63,854 nt of DNA. Source: Planctomycetota bacterium. Its GTDB lineage: Bacteria; Planctomycetota; Planctomycetia; Gemmatales; Gemmataceae. Below the pieces are notes generated by a model, which was not told the DNA's origin, made no database searches, and saw only the letters and a program-made list of their open reading frames with translations. Below, in pieces: positions 25,033 to 33,089 of this stretch. The stretch covers positions 1-63,854 of the forward strand of contig JACPPF010000086.1 of assembly GCA_016191165.1 (NCBI GenBank), read 5' to 3'. A program made the position numbers and the translations under genes. How positions within the stretch are numbered: the first letter of the stretch is position 1; the number at the start of each line of letters is the position of its first letter.

Positions 25033-25731
25033 ATGATCCAAGTACGCAAAGCACGAGAACGAGGCCATTTCGATCACGGCTGGCTGAACACCTACCACAC
25101 GTTTTCTTTTGCCGACTACCACGACCCCGCTCACATGGGGTTCAAATCGCTCCGGGTCATCAACGAGGATCGAGTGCAACCCGGGCAGGGGTTTGGCACC
25201 CACGGCCATCGAGACATGGAAATTATCACCTGCGTCCTCGAAGGAGCGCTGGAACACAAAGACAGCCTGGGCAATGGCTCGATCATCAAACCAGGTGAAC
25301 TTCAACGCATGAGCGCCGGGACCGGCATTCAGCACAGCGAGTTCAATCCCTCTGATGCCGAATCGGTCCATCTTTATCAAATCTGGTTGCTGCCGAACAA
25401 ACGAGGCGTTTCGCCGAGCTACCAGCAACGTGCGTTCAGCGACGACGAGAAGGCCGGCCGCTGGTGTTTGGTGGCCTCGCCCGACGGCGCGGACAATTCC
25501 TTGATCATTCAACAAGATGCCCGACTGCATCTTTCCTCGCTGCGGCCTGGGCAAGCTGTTTCACACCAACTGGTAGCGGGACGGTCAGCCTGGGTGCAGG
25601 TACTTCGAGGAACGGTGGCCCTGAACGGTGAACTTCTTGCCGCAGGCGATGGCGCCGCTGTCAGCGACGAGAAACACCTGGGGGTCGAGTGTCAAGGCGA
25701 GTCCGAGGTCATGCTTTTCGATCTGGCGTGA
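25033..25731 (+). CDS. pirin family protein (YhhW-like bicupin)
   Basis: 232 residues. Pirin/quercetinase-like bicupin. 'RARERGHFDHGWLNTYHTFS'-type N-terminus, and the metal site 'GFGTHGHRDMEIITCVLEG' with two His and Glu, then 'SAGTGIQHSEFNPS', are diagnostic. The C-terminal cupin ('VSHQLVAGRSAWVQVLRGTV') lacks metal ligands, as usual for the family. Activity may be a dioxygenase or redox sensing; substrate unknown. CCAGGGAG lies 8 bases before the ATG at 25033. It converges with uvrB, leaving only 23 bases between the two stop codons. Confidence 0.94.
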   Translation: MIQVRKARERGHFDHGWLNTYHTFSFADYHDPAHMGFKSLRVINEDRVQPGQGFGTHGHRDMEIITCVLEGALEHKDSLGNGSIIKPGELQRMSAGTGIQHSEFNPSDAESVHLYQIWLLPNKRGVSPSYQQRAFSDDEKAGRWCLVASPDGADNSLIIQQDARLHLSSLRPGQAVSHQLVAGRSAWVQVLRGTVALNGELLAAGDGAAVSDEKHLGVECQGESEVMLFDLA

Positions 25732-25754
25732 ACTTGGGATCGGACTCAGCCGGG

Positions 25755-27773
25755 CTAGCGCTGCGTTTTGCGTCGGCGTCTCGGCTTCTTTTGCGGCGCC
25801 ATCGTCGGTTGCCCTTTCAGTTGTGCGATGCGGTCGCGCAACTCCGCGGCACGTTCGAATTCGAGATTCGTCGCCGCGGCCAACATCTCGGCGTGCAGCT
25901 CTTCCAGGAACTCCTCGGTCACATAGTCCTCACCAGCTTTGCCCGCGACTTCAAGCGTCAACTTTTGGGCCTCGATCTCGTTCTCGATGCCACGCGAGAT
26001 TTCGGAGCGCACGCTTTCCGGCGTGATGTTGTGCTCCTTGTTATAGGCCAGCTGCAGTTCGCGGCGGCGATTGGTTTCGTCGATCGCTTTTTGCATGGAG
26101 TCGGTCATTTTGTCCGCGTAAAGAATGACCTCCGCGTTGACGTTGCGCGCCGCCCGGCCGATCGTCTGAATCAGCGAACGCTCGCTGCGCAGGAAGCCCT
26201 CCTTGTCGGCATCGAGAATCGCGACCAGCGAAACCTCGGGCAGGTCCAGGCCTTCACGCAGGAGGTTGACGCCGACCAGCACATCAAAGGCCCCCTCGCG
26301 CAATTCACGCAGGATCTGCACACGCTCGATCGCGTCGAGTTCCGAGTGCAGCCACTTGGCGCGCAAGCCGGAGTCGCGCAGGTAGCCGGTCAGATCCTCG
26401 GCAAGTCGCTTGGTCAGCACGGTGACGAGCGTGCGTTCCTTGCGGTCGGCGCGTTTCTTGATTTCGATCAGCAAATCGGGAACCTGCCCGCGCGCTGGCT
26501 TCATGTGTAGAACGGGATCGACCAGGCCTGTGGGCCGAATCATCTGCTCGACGAATTCGCCTCCGCTCGCTTCGAGCTCATACGCCGCCGGCGTGGCCGA
26601 CATGTATAGAACCTGATGAATGCGTTTCTCCCATTCGTCGAAGCGCAGGGGCCGATTGTCAAGCGCGCTGGGCAAGCGGAAGCCGTGCTCGACCAGCGTT
26701 GTCTTGCGGCTGTAGTCGCCCGCGAACATCGCGCGCACTTGCGGCACGCTGGCGTGGGATTCATCGACGATGAGTAGAAACTCCGGCGGGAAGAAATCGA
26801 TCAGCGTGTAGGGCGGCTCGCCCGGCGCCTTGCCCGTGAACCAGCGCGAATAGTTCTCGATGCCAGGGCAGTGGCCAACCTCAAGCAGCATCTCCATGTC
26901 GAAGCGCGTTCGCGCTTGCAATCGCTGCGCTTCGAGCAGCTTGCCCTGCTCGCGAAACACCGCGAGCCGCTGGTTCAACTCCTCGTCGATGCCGTTGACC
27001 GCGGCCTTGATGCGTTCGTCCGGCGTGACGAAATGCTTGGCGGGGAAGACGTGCAGTTCTTCGCAAACCTTGGCGGTTTCGCCGGTGAGCGGGTTGATGA
27101 TGGCGAGGGCATCGATTTCGTCGCCGAAAAGCTCGATGCGAATGGCGAACTCCTCATACGCGGGCCAAAGCTCGATGACGTCGCCGCGAACCCTAAAGCG
27201 GCCGCGCTCGAATGCCGTATCGTTGCGTTGATACTGAATGTCGATCAGGCGGTAGAGAAGGTTGTCGCGTTCGACGGTTTCGCCCTTTTTTAGGTAGATC
27301 ATCATTCGCTTGTAGTCGGCCGGCGAGCCCAGGCCATAGATGCACGACACGCTGGCGACGATGATGCAATCCTCCCGGCTCGCCAGGGCGCTGGTCGCGG
27401 CGAGGCGCAGACGGTCGATGTTTTCGTTGATGGCGGAGTCTTTTTCGATGTAAATATCGCGCTGCGGGATGTACGCTTCGGGCTGGTAGTAGTCGTAATA
27501 GCTGATGAAATAATGCACCGCGTTGTGCGGGAAGAAAGCCTTGAACTCCTTGTAGAGTTGAGCGGCAAGCGTTTTGTTGTGCGAGAGGATGAGCGCCGGT
27601 TTGCCGAGCTTTTGGATGACGTGCGCGGCAGTAAACGTCTTGCCCGTGCCGGTGGCGCCGAGTAGCGTCTGGCGATTTTGCCCCGCCTGAAAGCCGGCGA
27701 CGAGCTTGTCGATGGCGCCGGGTTGATCGCCGGCGGGCTGGAAGGGGGCGACGAGTTTGAAATCGACGGGCAT
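25755..27773 (-). CDS. uvrB: excinuclease ABC subunit B (UvrB)
   Basis: 672 residues, full length. UvrB is the damage-verification helicase of nucleotide excision repair. Walker A 'GATGTGKT' (39-46), the beta-hairpin '[20 protein letters not shown]' at about 93-112, '[20 protein letters not shown]' (DESH box), '[10 protein letters not shown]', '[20 protein letters not shown]', 'QTIGRAARN', and a C-terminal UVR domain (about 625-655, '[20 protein letters not shown]') that contacts UvrC. The C-terminus ends in a basic tail '[11 protein letters not shown]'. Monocistronic as far as seen. Confidence 0.98.
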   Translation of the reverse strand: MPVDFKLVAPFQPAGDQPGAIDKLVAGFQAGQNRQTLLGATGTGKTFTAAHVIQKLGKPALILSHNKTLAAQLYKEFKAFFPHNAVHYFISYYDYYQPEAYIPQRDIYIEKDSAINENIDRLRLAATSALASREDCIIVASVSCIYGLGSPADYKRMMIYLKKGETVERDNLLYRLIDIQYQRNDTAFERGRFRVRGDVIELWPAYEEFAIRIELFGDEIDALAIINPLTGETAKVCEELHVFPAKHFVTPDERIKAAVNGIDEELNQRLAVFREQGKLLEAQRLQARTRFDMEMLLEVGHCPGIENYSRWFTGKAPGEPPYTLIDFFPPEFLLIVDESHASVPQVRAMFAGDYSRKTTLVEHGFRLPSALDNRPLRFDEWEKRIHQVLYMSATPAAYELEASGGEFVEQMIRPTGLVDPVLHMKPARGQVPDLLIEIKKRADRKERTLVTVLTKRLAEDLTGYLRDSGLRAKWLHSELDAIERVQILRELREGAFDVLVGVNLLREGLDLPEVSLVAILDADKEGFLRSERSLIQTIGRAARNVNAEVILYADKMTDSMQKAIDETNRRRELQLAYNKEHNITPESVRSEISRGIENEIEAQKLTLEVAGKAGEDYVTEEFLEELHAEMLAAATNLEFERAAELRDRIAQLKGQPTMAPQKKPRRRRKTQR

Positions 27774-27877
27774 GCGAAGTTCCTCGGCGCACGGCCGGCG
27801 CTAGCCCGCGGGTGCGCCCGCCACACCGTGCCGGTCTAAACAGCCGCCCTCCGAACTTGGGACATCGCCGCCGTTGT

Positions 27878-27883
27878 ATTATA
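27878..27883 (-). promoter_or_regulatory. -10 element upstream of uvrB
   Basis: A perfect TATAAT on the minus strand, about 100 bases upstream of the uvrB start. No good -35 is visible at 16-18 bases and no LexA-type box is evident, so this is only a candidate. Confidence 0.35.
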
Positions 27884-27905
27884 CCGCGGGATTTCGCGAC
27901 CGGGG

Positions 27906-28475
27906 CTATTGCCGCGGAAAACCATGTTGCTCGTGAATGACTTGGAACCCCTCCTTTTCGAGTTGCTGCCTGATTTCAACATAAAGCTTGGCTCGCTCCA
28001 GGGCCTGAACAGTGAAGCGACGGTATTTTGCTTGGTCGTTCAATTCCCGAAGCACAGGCTCGGCATCCGGAATTCCCCAAAGAACCTTGGGTGCATAGCA
28101 ATGGTCTTTCTCACCGCAAAGGGCGTTCCATTGTTGCTTCCACCAATTCGGCGGCCGCGCAGGTTTGGCATCAAAGCCCAAAAAACCGAACATCGGGACA
28201 ATTACGTTTAGTTGAGGGCTCGATTCGACACCGGGTTTAACAAAGGTGAAGCCCAGGTAGCTCTGCGCCCACGGAGCCGCCGCTTCGGGCGTATCGAATC
28301 GGTCCAGCCATTCATCACACCGCAACCGCCAATAGGACGTCGGCCGGCCGTCAAAGAACGCCTCGCCGCGCAGCCAACCGCGGCCCACATGCGTGGCGCA
28401 TTCGTACAGTATGCCGAGCGTCAGGAGTACGACGGCGGCCAGGAGCAATAGGCGTTGCACCCATTTCTTCATCAT
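27906..28475 (-). CDS. single-pass membrane protein of unknown function
   Basis: 189 residues. One N-terminal membrane helix or uncleaved signal ('RLLLLAAVVLLTLGILYECA', about 7-26), then a soluble domain with many Trp ('PARPPNWWKQQWNALCGEKD') and a C-terminal amphipathic helix ('ALERAKLYVEIRQQLEKEGF'). Start uncertain: ATG at 28475 has AGGTG just upstream; ATGs at 28472 and 28496 are also in frame. It follows the sulfatase gene on the same strand with a 22-base gap, so they may be cotranscribed; no function recognised. Confidence 0.7.
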   Translation of the reverse strand: MMKKWVQRLLLLAAVVLLTLGILYECATHVGRGWLRGEAFFDGRPTSYWRLRCDEWLDRFDTPEAAAPWAQSYLGFTFVKPGVESSPQLNVIVPMFGFLGFDAKPARPPNWWKQQWNALCGEKDHCYAPKVLWGIPDAEPVLRELNDQAKYRRFTVQALERAKLYVEIRQQLEKEGFQVIHEQHGFPRQ

Positions 28476-28497
28476 GGCACCTGCGAACGGCTTCATG

Positions 28498-29781
28498 CTA
28501 TCGGCCCGCCACCCAGCGATCGATCAGGCGGCGCAGGTCGCGCACGCGGGCTGGTTGTTTCTGTGCCAGGTTCGCGCGCTCGTGCGGATCGTTTGCCAGG
28601 TTGAACAGCTCGACCTGTTTCTTTTCGCGCAGATGGACGATCAGTTTCCATTCGCCGCTCCGCACCCAGCGATGAGTGACGTCCAGCTGCAGCATCTTGA
28701 GATTCGTGGACGTGTGGACGTAAATCTCACCAAAGACGGCGTCACGCTTGAGCGGCCCACGGCCCGCGGCAGGCTCCAGCAAGTTCACGCCTTGCATGGC
28801 CTGGGGCACTTTGACGTTGGCGGCATGCAGAATGGTTGGCGCGAAATCGATCGTCAAAGCCAGATCGTTGTAGCGCCCGGCCCGCGTGTGCCCCGGCCAG
28901 CGCAGGATGAACGGCGTGCGGATACCGCCGTCGTAGGGCGTGCGCTTGCCACGGTCGGCGCCGAACGGCGACTTGCGGTCCTCCTTCACCGTCGGCGTGA
29001 TCCAGCCGTTGTCGATGCAGAACACGACCAGGGTGTTGTCCGTGAGCTTGCGCCGATCGAGATGATCGAGCAACTGACCACACGTCTCGTCGAACCACTC
29101 GCACATCGCCATGTACTTGGCGACGTTAAGGTCCCGCCCAGCGACGCGATATCGCTTCAAGAATCGTTCGGGAGGATTGTGCGGCAAGTGCGGCATCATC
29201 GGCGCGTACCACACGAAGAACGGCGTGCGCAGGTGGTTGTCGATGAAGTTGTAAATTGGCTGCATGGTCGCCCGGCCGATCTGCGGCGCCTTGCGGGCGA
29301 TGTGGCGGTCCGCGTTCGTCGTTTCGCCGTGGGTGAACCCGGCGTTGGCGAAATCCCCTTCCCAGAATTTACCGGTCTGCAGGCTGGCGTATTTTGCTGG
29401 ACGTAGCAGCCGGGGAATGGTCGGCGCATTGCGAATGAACGGGTGCATGGCCGTGCGATCGACACCCTTGGGCGGATCGTTGCAACAAATGCGATGCTGA
29501 TGCGGATAGAGTCCGGTCAACAGCGTCGCCAACGAGGCGCGGCACAAGGAGGTCGGCACGTAGCCGTTGGGAAACACAGCGCCCTGTTGCGCCAGCCGAT
29601 CCAAACGAGGTGTGCGGATCGCCTTGTGTCCCATGAAACCAAAGTCGCCCCAGTGCATGTCGTCGCCGATCATCATGACGACATTCGGCGGTCGGCGCTC
29701 CTGGGCGCCGAAAACAGGCAATGTCGAAGCCAGCAAGCCGACGGAGCCAAGGAACCGTCGGCGCGTAAGCGGTGAATGCAT
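28498..29781 (-). CDS. arylsulfatase-family sulfatase, Tat-exported
   Basis: 427 residues. Twin-arginine signal 'LTRRRFLGSVGLLASTLPVF'. Sulfatase fold: metal ligands 'VVMMIGDDMHWGD' (D40, D41), the formylglycine site 'TSLCRASLATLLTGLYPHQH' with C80, and 'LVVFCIDNGW' (Asp-Asn) later. The classical signature is C-x-P-x-R; here it is C80-R-A-S-L84, so both Pro and Arg are replaced, although 'L-T-G' follows at the normal spacing. Exported sulfatases in planctomycetes desulfate marine or plant polysaccharides. GGAG lies 9 bases before the ATG at 29781, which decides the start. No anaerobic maturase or FGE gene is near. Confidence 0.93.
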   Translation of the reverse strand: MHSPLTRRRFLGSVGLLASTLPVFGAQERRPPNVVMMIGDDMHWGDFGFMGHKAIRTPRLDRLAQQGAVFPNGYVPTSLCRASLATLLTGLYPHQHRICCNDPPKGVDRTAMHPFIRNAPTIPRLLRPAKYASLQTGKFWEGDFANAGFTHGETTNADRHIARKAPQIGRATMQPIYNFIDNHLRTPFFVWYAPMMPHLPHNPPERFLKRYRVAGRDLNVAKYMAMCEWFDETCGQLLDHLDRRKLTDNTLVVFCIDNGWITPTVKEDRKSPFGADRGKRTPYDGGIRTPFILRWPGHTRAGRYNDLALTIDFAPTILHAANVKVPQAMQGVNLLEPAAGRGPLKRDAVFGEIYVHTSTNLKMLQLDVTHRWVRSGEWKLIVHLREKKQVELFNLANDPHERANLAQKQPARVRDLRRLIDRWVAGR

Positions 29782-29872
29782 GCCAAATTCTCCGTGGAAT
29801 CGCGTGCGAATTAGCGTAACAGGCATAGGATGGCTATTCAAGCACATAAGCATACCTATCCGGGGAAACCTC

Positions 29873-30829
29873 ATGCGTCTTTGTCGCTGGCAAAATGGAA
29901 AAGAAATCGAAATCGCCATCTGGCAGGCCGATCGCGTCATCAGCATCAACCGCGCTGCCAAGAAATTGAAAATCCGCATCCCGACGCCGGACTCGATCGA
30001 CATTCTCGATTACCTTGAGCCGCACGGCAAGTCGAGAAAGGCGGTCCGGCAGGTGCGAGATCGCTTTGGCGAACTGGCGCCAGCCGAGCAGCGGAAGCTC
30101 AGCAAGCCGACCAGGCAGGCACGGCTCAAGGTTCCCGTGCCCGATCCGAAGAAGGTGATCTTGCTCGCGGGCAACTACGGAGCGCATATCGTCGAGGGGG
30201 GCGGCGTCGCGCCGGAGCGTGCCGCGACTTTCCCTTATTTTTTCTGGAAGCCGCCGACCACGACGCTCACGGATCCGGGCGCCCCGATTCGCATCCCGCG
30301 CGTTTCGCCCGATCATATCGACTGGGAGATCGAGCTCGGCGTCATCATTGGCCGTACCGCGCGCCATGTCCCGGAGGAAAAGGCGCTTCGCCACGTCGCG
30401 GGCTACACCATTTGCAACGACATCTCCGACCGGGGCATGCGGATCAACCCGGAGCGCACCAAACGGGAGAAGGATGGCTTCTTCGATTGGCAGCACGGCA
30501 AATGGCACGACACGTTTCTGCCGATGGGCCCCTGTGTCCGCGCGGCCGGCACGCTGTCGAACCCGCAATCGCTGCGCATGATCCTGAAGGTCAACGGTGA
30601 GGTGATGCAAGACGGGAGCACCGCCCAGATGATATTCCCGGTGGCGGCCCTGGTCAGCATTCTCTCGGACCTGGTGACGCTGGAGCCTGGCGATATCATT
30701 TCGACGGGAACACCCAGCGGCGTGGGCCATGCACGCAAGCCGCCGATCTACCTGAAGGCCAACGACCAGGTCGAAGCGGAGATCGAAGGTGTCGGCGTCT
30801 TGCGCAATCCCGTGGCGGCGGAGCGCTGA
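29873..30829 (+). CDS. fumarylacetoacetate hydrolase family protein
   Basis: 318 residues. Short N-terminal domain (1-90), then the FAH catalytic fold: 'VILLAGNYGAHIVEGG', 'HIDWEIELGVIIGRTARHVP' (metal-binding Glu-x-Glu), 'GYTICNDISDRGMR', 'FLPMGPCVRAAGT', 'MIFPVAALVSILSDLVTLEP' and 'GDIISTGTPSGVG'. Family members cleave C-C bonds of 2,4-dioxo acids or isomerise/hydrate related compounds, with Mg2+. The exact substrate cannot be inferred. GGGGAAA precedes the ATG at 29873. It is divergent from the sulfatase gene. Confidence 0.93.
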   Translation: MRLCRWQNGKEIEIAIWQADRVISINRAAKKLKIRIPTPDSIDILDYLEPHGKSRKAVRQVRDRFGELAPAEQRKLSKPTRQARLKVPVPDPKKVILLAGNYGAHIVEGGGVAPERAATFPYFFWKPPTTTLTDPGAPIRIPRVSPDHIDWEIELGVIIGRTARHVPEEKALRHVAGYTICNDISDRGMRINPERTKREKDGFFDWQHGKWHDTFLPMGPCVRAAGTLSNPQSLRMILKVNGEVMQDGSTAQMIFPVAALVSILSDLVTLEPGDIISTGTPSGVGHARKPPIYLKANDQVEAEIEGVGVLRNPVAAER

Positions 30830-30860
30830 TTTGCGGCCAGCGCCGCGAGCGGCAAGGTAG

Positions 30861-31745
30861 TCATCCGTCGCGCCGTTTCACCATCGTGATCGCGTTGCCC
30901 TTGTCGTTGTAACCCACGAAATCCATGAACGTCCGAATCAGGAGTAAGCCGCGACCGCCAATCCGTTCCAGGTTCGTCGCGTCGCCTGGGTCGCCCAGAG
31001 TGGACGGATCGAAACCCTGGCCTTCATCGCGCACGGTGTAAGTGGCTTCGGTCGGCGTAATGTGGATGTCCATGTGAACACGCCGATCCTGATAGGGGTC
31101 TTGCGACCGGCGCGTTTTGACAGTCTGGTGATAGATCGTCTCATCTTGTTGGCGCAAGTCGGAGCTTACTTCGAGATTGCCGTGATAGATCGCATTAAGA
31201 CACGCCTCCTGCAGGGCGACGCCAATGCGCATGCGTTCCGTGGCGTCGTACAGACGTTGTAGTTCGATGATGTCGTTCAGATAGCCAATGATTGGCGCAA
31301 TGTAAGTCGGATCGTTGTCGATGACGAAGTGCAATTCGAAACTCGCCAGGCGCTCGAAGGCCCTGGCGTGTTGCCGATGGACGCTCGTCAGGGCGAGGAT
31401 GCGCTCCAGCGTGGGGAGAACGTCGCTCATGAGGGAGGTCTTGGGAATGTAGCTGGCTGCGCCGTCGCAAAGGGCCTGGGCGGCAATCTTCTCGCTGCCG
31501 TGCGCGGTCATCAGAACGACGGGAATCCACGGGTATTCCTTGCGAATCTTCTTGACCAGCTGAAGTCCGTTCAGGTTCGGCATCTCCAGGTCGGTCAAGA
31601 CGATATCCGGAGCGGCCCGGGCGATGACCTCGAGCGCCAGCACACCATCCGCGGCCACGTCCACCTGATAGGGGCCCTCCTCGAGCAAAAGCTGAATCGC
31701 TTGCGCCTGCGTTGGGCTGTCTTCCACCACGAGTACGCGGGTCAT
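30861..31745 (-). CDS. response regulator with RsbW-like HATPase output domain
   Basis: 294 residues. Receiver domain at about 1-120 (acidic pocket E8-D9, phospho-acceptor D52 in 'VLTDLEMP', Thr in 'VVLMTAHG', Lys in 'SYIPKTS'). The C-terminal part (about 150-290) is a GHKL ATPase of the serine kinase/anti-sigma type: 'MRIGVALQEACLNAIYHGNL' (N box), 'YTVRDEGQGFDPSTL' (G1), 'NLERIGGRGLLLIRTFMD' (G2). There is no DHp histidine domain, so it is not a histidine kinase. Phosphorylation by the operon's CheA would probably switch an anti-sigma/partner-switching activity. AAGGAGCG precedes the ATG. Last gene of the chemosensory operon, where Wsp systems have the GGDEF protein WspR. Confidence 0.9.
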   Translation of the reverse strand: MTRVLVVEDSPTQAQAIQLLLEEGPYQVDVAADGVLALEVIARAAPDIVLTDLEMPNLNGLQLVKKIRKEYPWIPVVLMTAHGSEKIAAQALCDGAASYIPKTSLMSDVLPTLERILALTSVHRQHARAFERLASFELHFVIDNDPTYIAPIIGYLNDIIELQRLYDATERMRIGVALQEACLNAIYHGNLEVSSDLRQQDETIYHQTVKTRRSQDPYQDRRVHMDIHITPTEATYTVRDEGQGFDPSTLGDPGDATNLERIGGRGLLLIRTFMDFVGYNDKGNAITMVKRRDG

Positions 31746-31834
31746 GGGACGCTCCTTTCGCCTTTTTGCGACGCCTGATCAGGTGACGCTTGAATCGACT
31801 TGACAATACCAAGCCACGAGGGGGTAGGTGCAAT

Positions 31835-32863
31835 TCAGGTAACCAGCTCGACCAGGGAGGCAGCGATTTCGTCGATGGGCAACACTTCGTCGGCAAGACC
31901 CGCGGCAATGGCGGCGCCGGGCATGCCAAAGACGACGGAACTTTTTTCATCCTGGGCGAAAATGCGCCCACCGGCCTTGCGCACTGCGAACAAGCCCGCC
32001 ACGCCGTCTTCTCCCATACCTGTCAGGATAACCGCGCCAGCCGCGGCGCCATAGACCTGGGCGACCGATTCAAAAAGAAACGTTGCCGAGGGGCGGAATC
32101 CGCCGATCGGCGGCGTCTCGACAAGGGCGATTTGGCCCCGGGTCGAAACGCCCAGATGACGATCGTCCGGCGCCAAATAGATGGTGCGTTTGGTCAACTT
32201 CTCCCCCGCTTCGGCGACCTTGACGTGGAGCGGCCCGGACTTGTTCAGCAAGTCTGCCAGCCCTTTGACGAAGCCCGCACTGATGTGCTGGACAACCAGA
32301 ATGGGGACGGCGAAGTCTGGTGGCAAGCCCGTGACGATGCGTTCGAGAGCGGCCGGTCCGCCGGTACTCGACGCGATGGCGATGACCCGCGCACGCGTGG
32401 CGTGATGTGATGCGGGCGTCCGGGACCGCGCCGCCGAACCGGTCCGCCGCCAGTGCCTCACAACCTTGACCTGCGCCATCGCCTTGACCTGCGTGATCAA
32501 ATGTCGGGCCTGTTCGTCGAAACCAGGGCCCGCCGGTCCGGTCGGCTTGGCCATGATCGCCAGCGCCCCGGCGCGCAGGGAATTCATCGACATCTCCACA
32601 TCCTGGATCGATCGGCTGGCGGTGACGATCACAATGGGCGTCGGGATCTCGATCATGATCTCCTTGGTCGCTTCCAGGCCGTCCATGCATGGCATGCGCA
32701 GGTCCATGGTAACGATGTCGGGCCGAAGCCGGCGCGTGAGTTCGACCGCCTCGGCGCCATTGGTCGCCTGACCGATGACCTGAAGCTCCGAATCCGTGGC
32801 GAAAATGGCCGCGAGCAGGCTGCGCGCCGTCGCGGAATCATCGGCAATGAGGACGCGAATCAT
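31835..32863 (-). CDS. cheB: chemotaxis-type methylesterase CheB
   Basis: 342 residues. N-terminal receiver (D54 in 'VTMDLRMPCMDG'; Lys in 'IMAKPTG'), linker (about 125-158), C-terminal methylesterase with catalytic triad S166 ('IASSTGGPAAL'), H193 ('VVQHISAGFV') and D286 ('GMGEDGVAG'). Removes methyl groups from receptor glutamates (or deamidates glutamines) in feedback adaptation. It is the WspF position of the operon. Separated from cheA by the palindromic repeat at 33001-33053, and from the next gene by 89 bases. Start at ATG 32863 gives the normal 'MIRVLIADDS' N-terminus. Confidence 0.96.
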   Translation of the reverse strand: MIRVLIADDSATARSLLAAIFATDSELQVIGQATNGAEAVELTRRLRPDIVTMDLRMPCMDGLEATKEIMIEIPTPIVIVTASRSIQDVEMSMNSLRAGALAIMAKPTGPAGPGFDEQARHLITQVKAMAQVKVVRHWRRTGSAARSRTPASHHATRARVIAIASSTGGPAALERIVTGLPPDFAVPILVVQHISAGFVKGLADLLNKSGPLHVKVAEAGEKLTKRTIYLAPDDRHLGVSTRGQIALVETPPIGGFRPSATFLFESVAQVYGAAAGAVILTGMGEDGVAGLFAVRKAGGRIFAQDEKSSVVFGMPGAAIAAGLADEVLPIDEIAASLVELVT

Positions 32864-33000
32864 GGGTATTCCATTTCCGTTCGTGCTATTCGATTGGGCA
32901 AGCCGAGTCGCGTGAGCAGCCGGTTGACAATGAGGACCGCATCAGGCCGCCCGGTTCGTCGATACGGTCAAACTTTGGCTTAGAGTGCTCAGAACAATGA

Positions 33001-33053
33001 AAGTAGGTCAGGCTTTCCAGCCTGACCGTCAGGCTGGAAAGCCTGACCTACTT
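33001..33053. repeat. palindromic repeat between cheA and cheB (GTAGGTCAGGC family)
   Basis: AAGTAGGTCAGGCTTTCCAG and its complement form a long inverted repeat around the centre CCTGACCGTCAGG. Each arm is also self-complementary (GTCAGGC/GCCTGAC). The second copy in the window is at 21834-21895. Confidence 0.9.
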
Positions 33054-33089
33054 CATTTCTTTGGACGATCTTACGGCAAAACGGCGCTG

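Noticed and set aside
25689-27293. Long open frames antisense to uvrB
   Set aside because: They are shadows of the complete UvrB frame; translations carry no recognisable domain.
30861-31745. Hybrid histidine kinase
   Set aside because: There is no His-containing dimerisation domain between the receiver and the ATPase domain; the N box is of the anti-sigma/serine kinase type.
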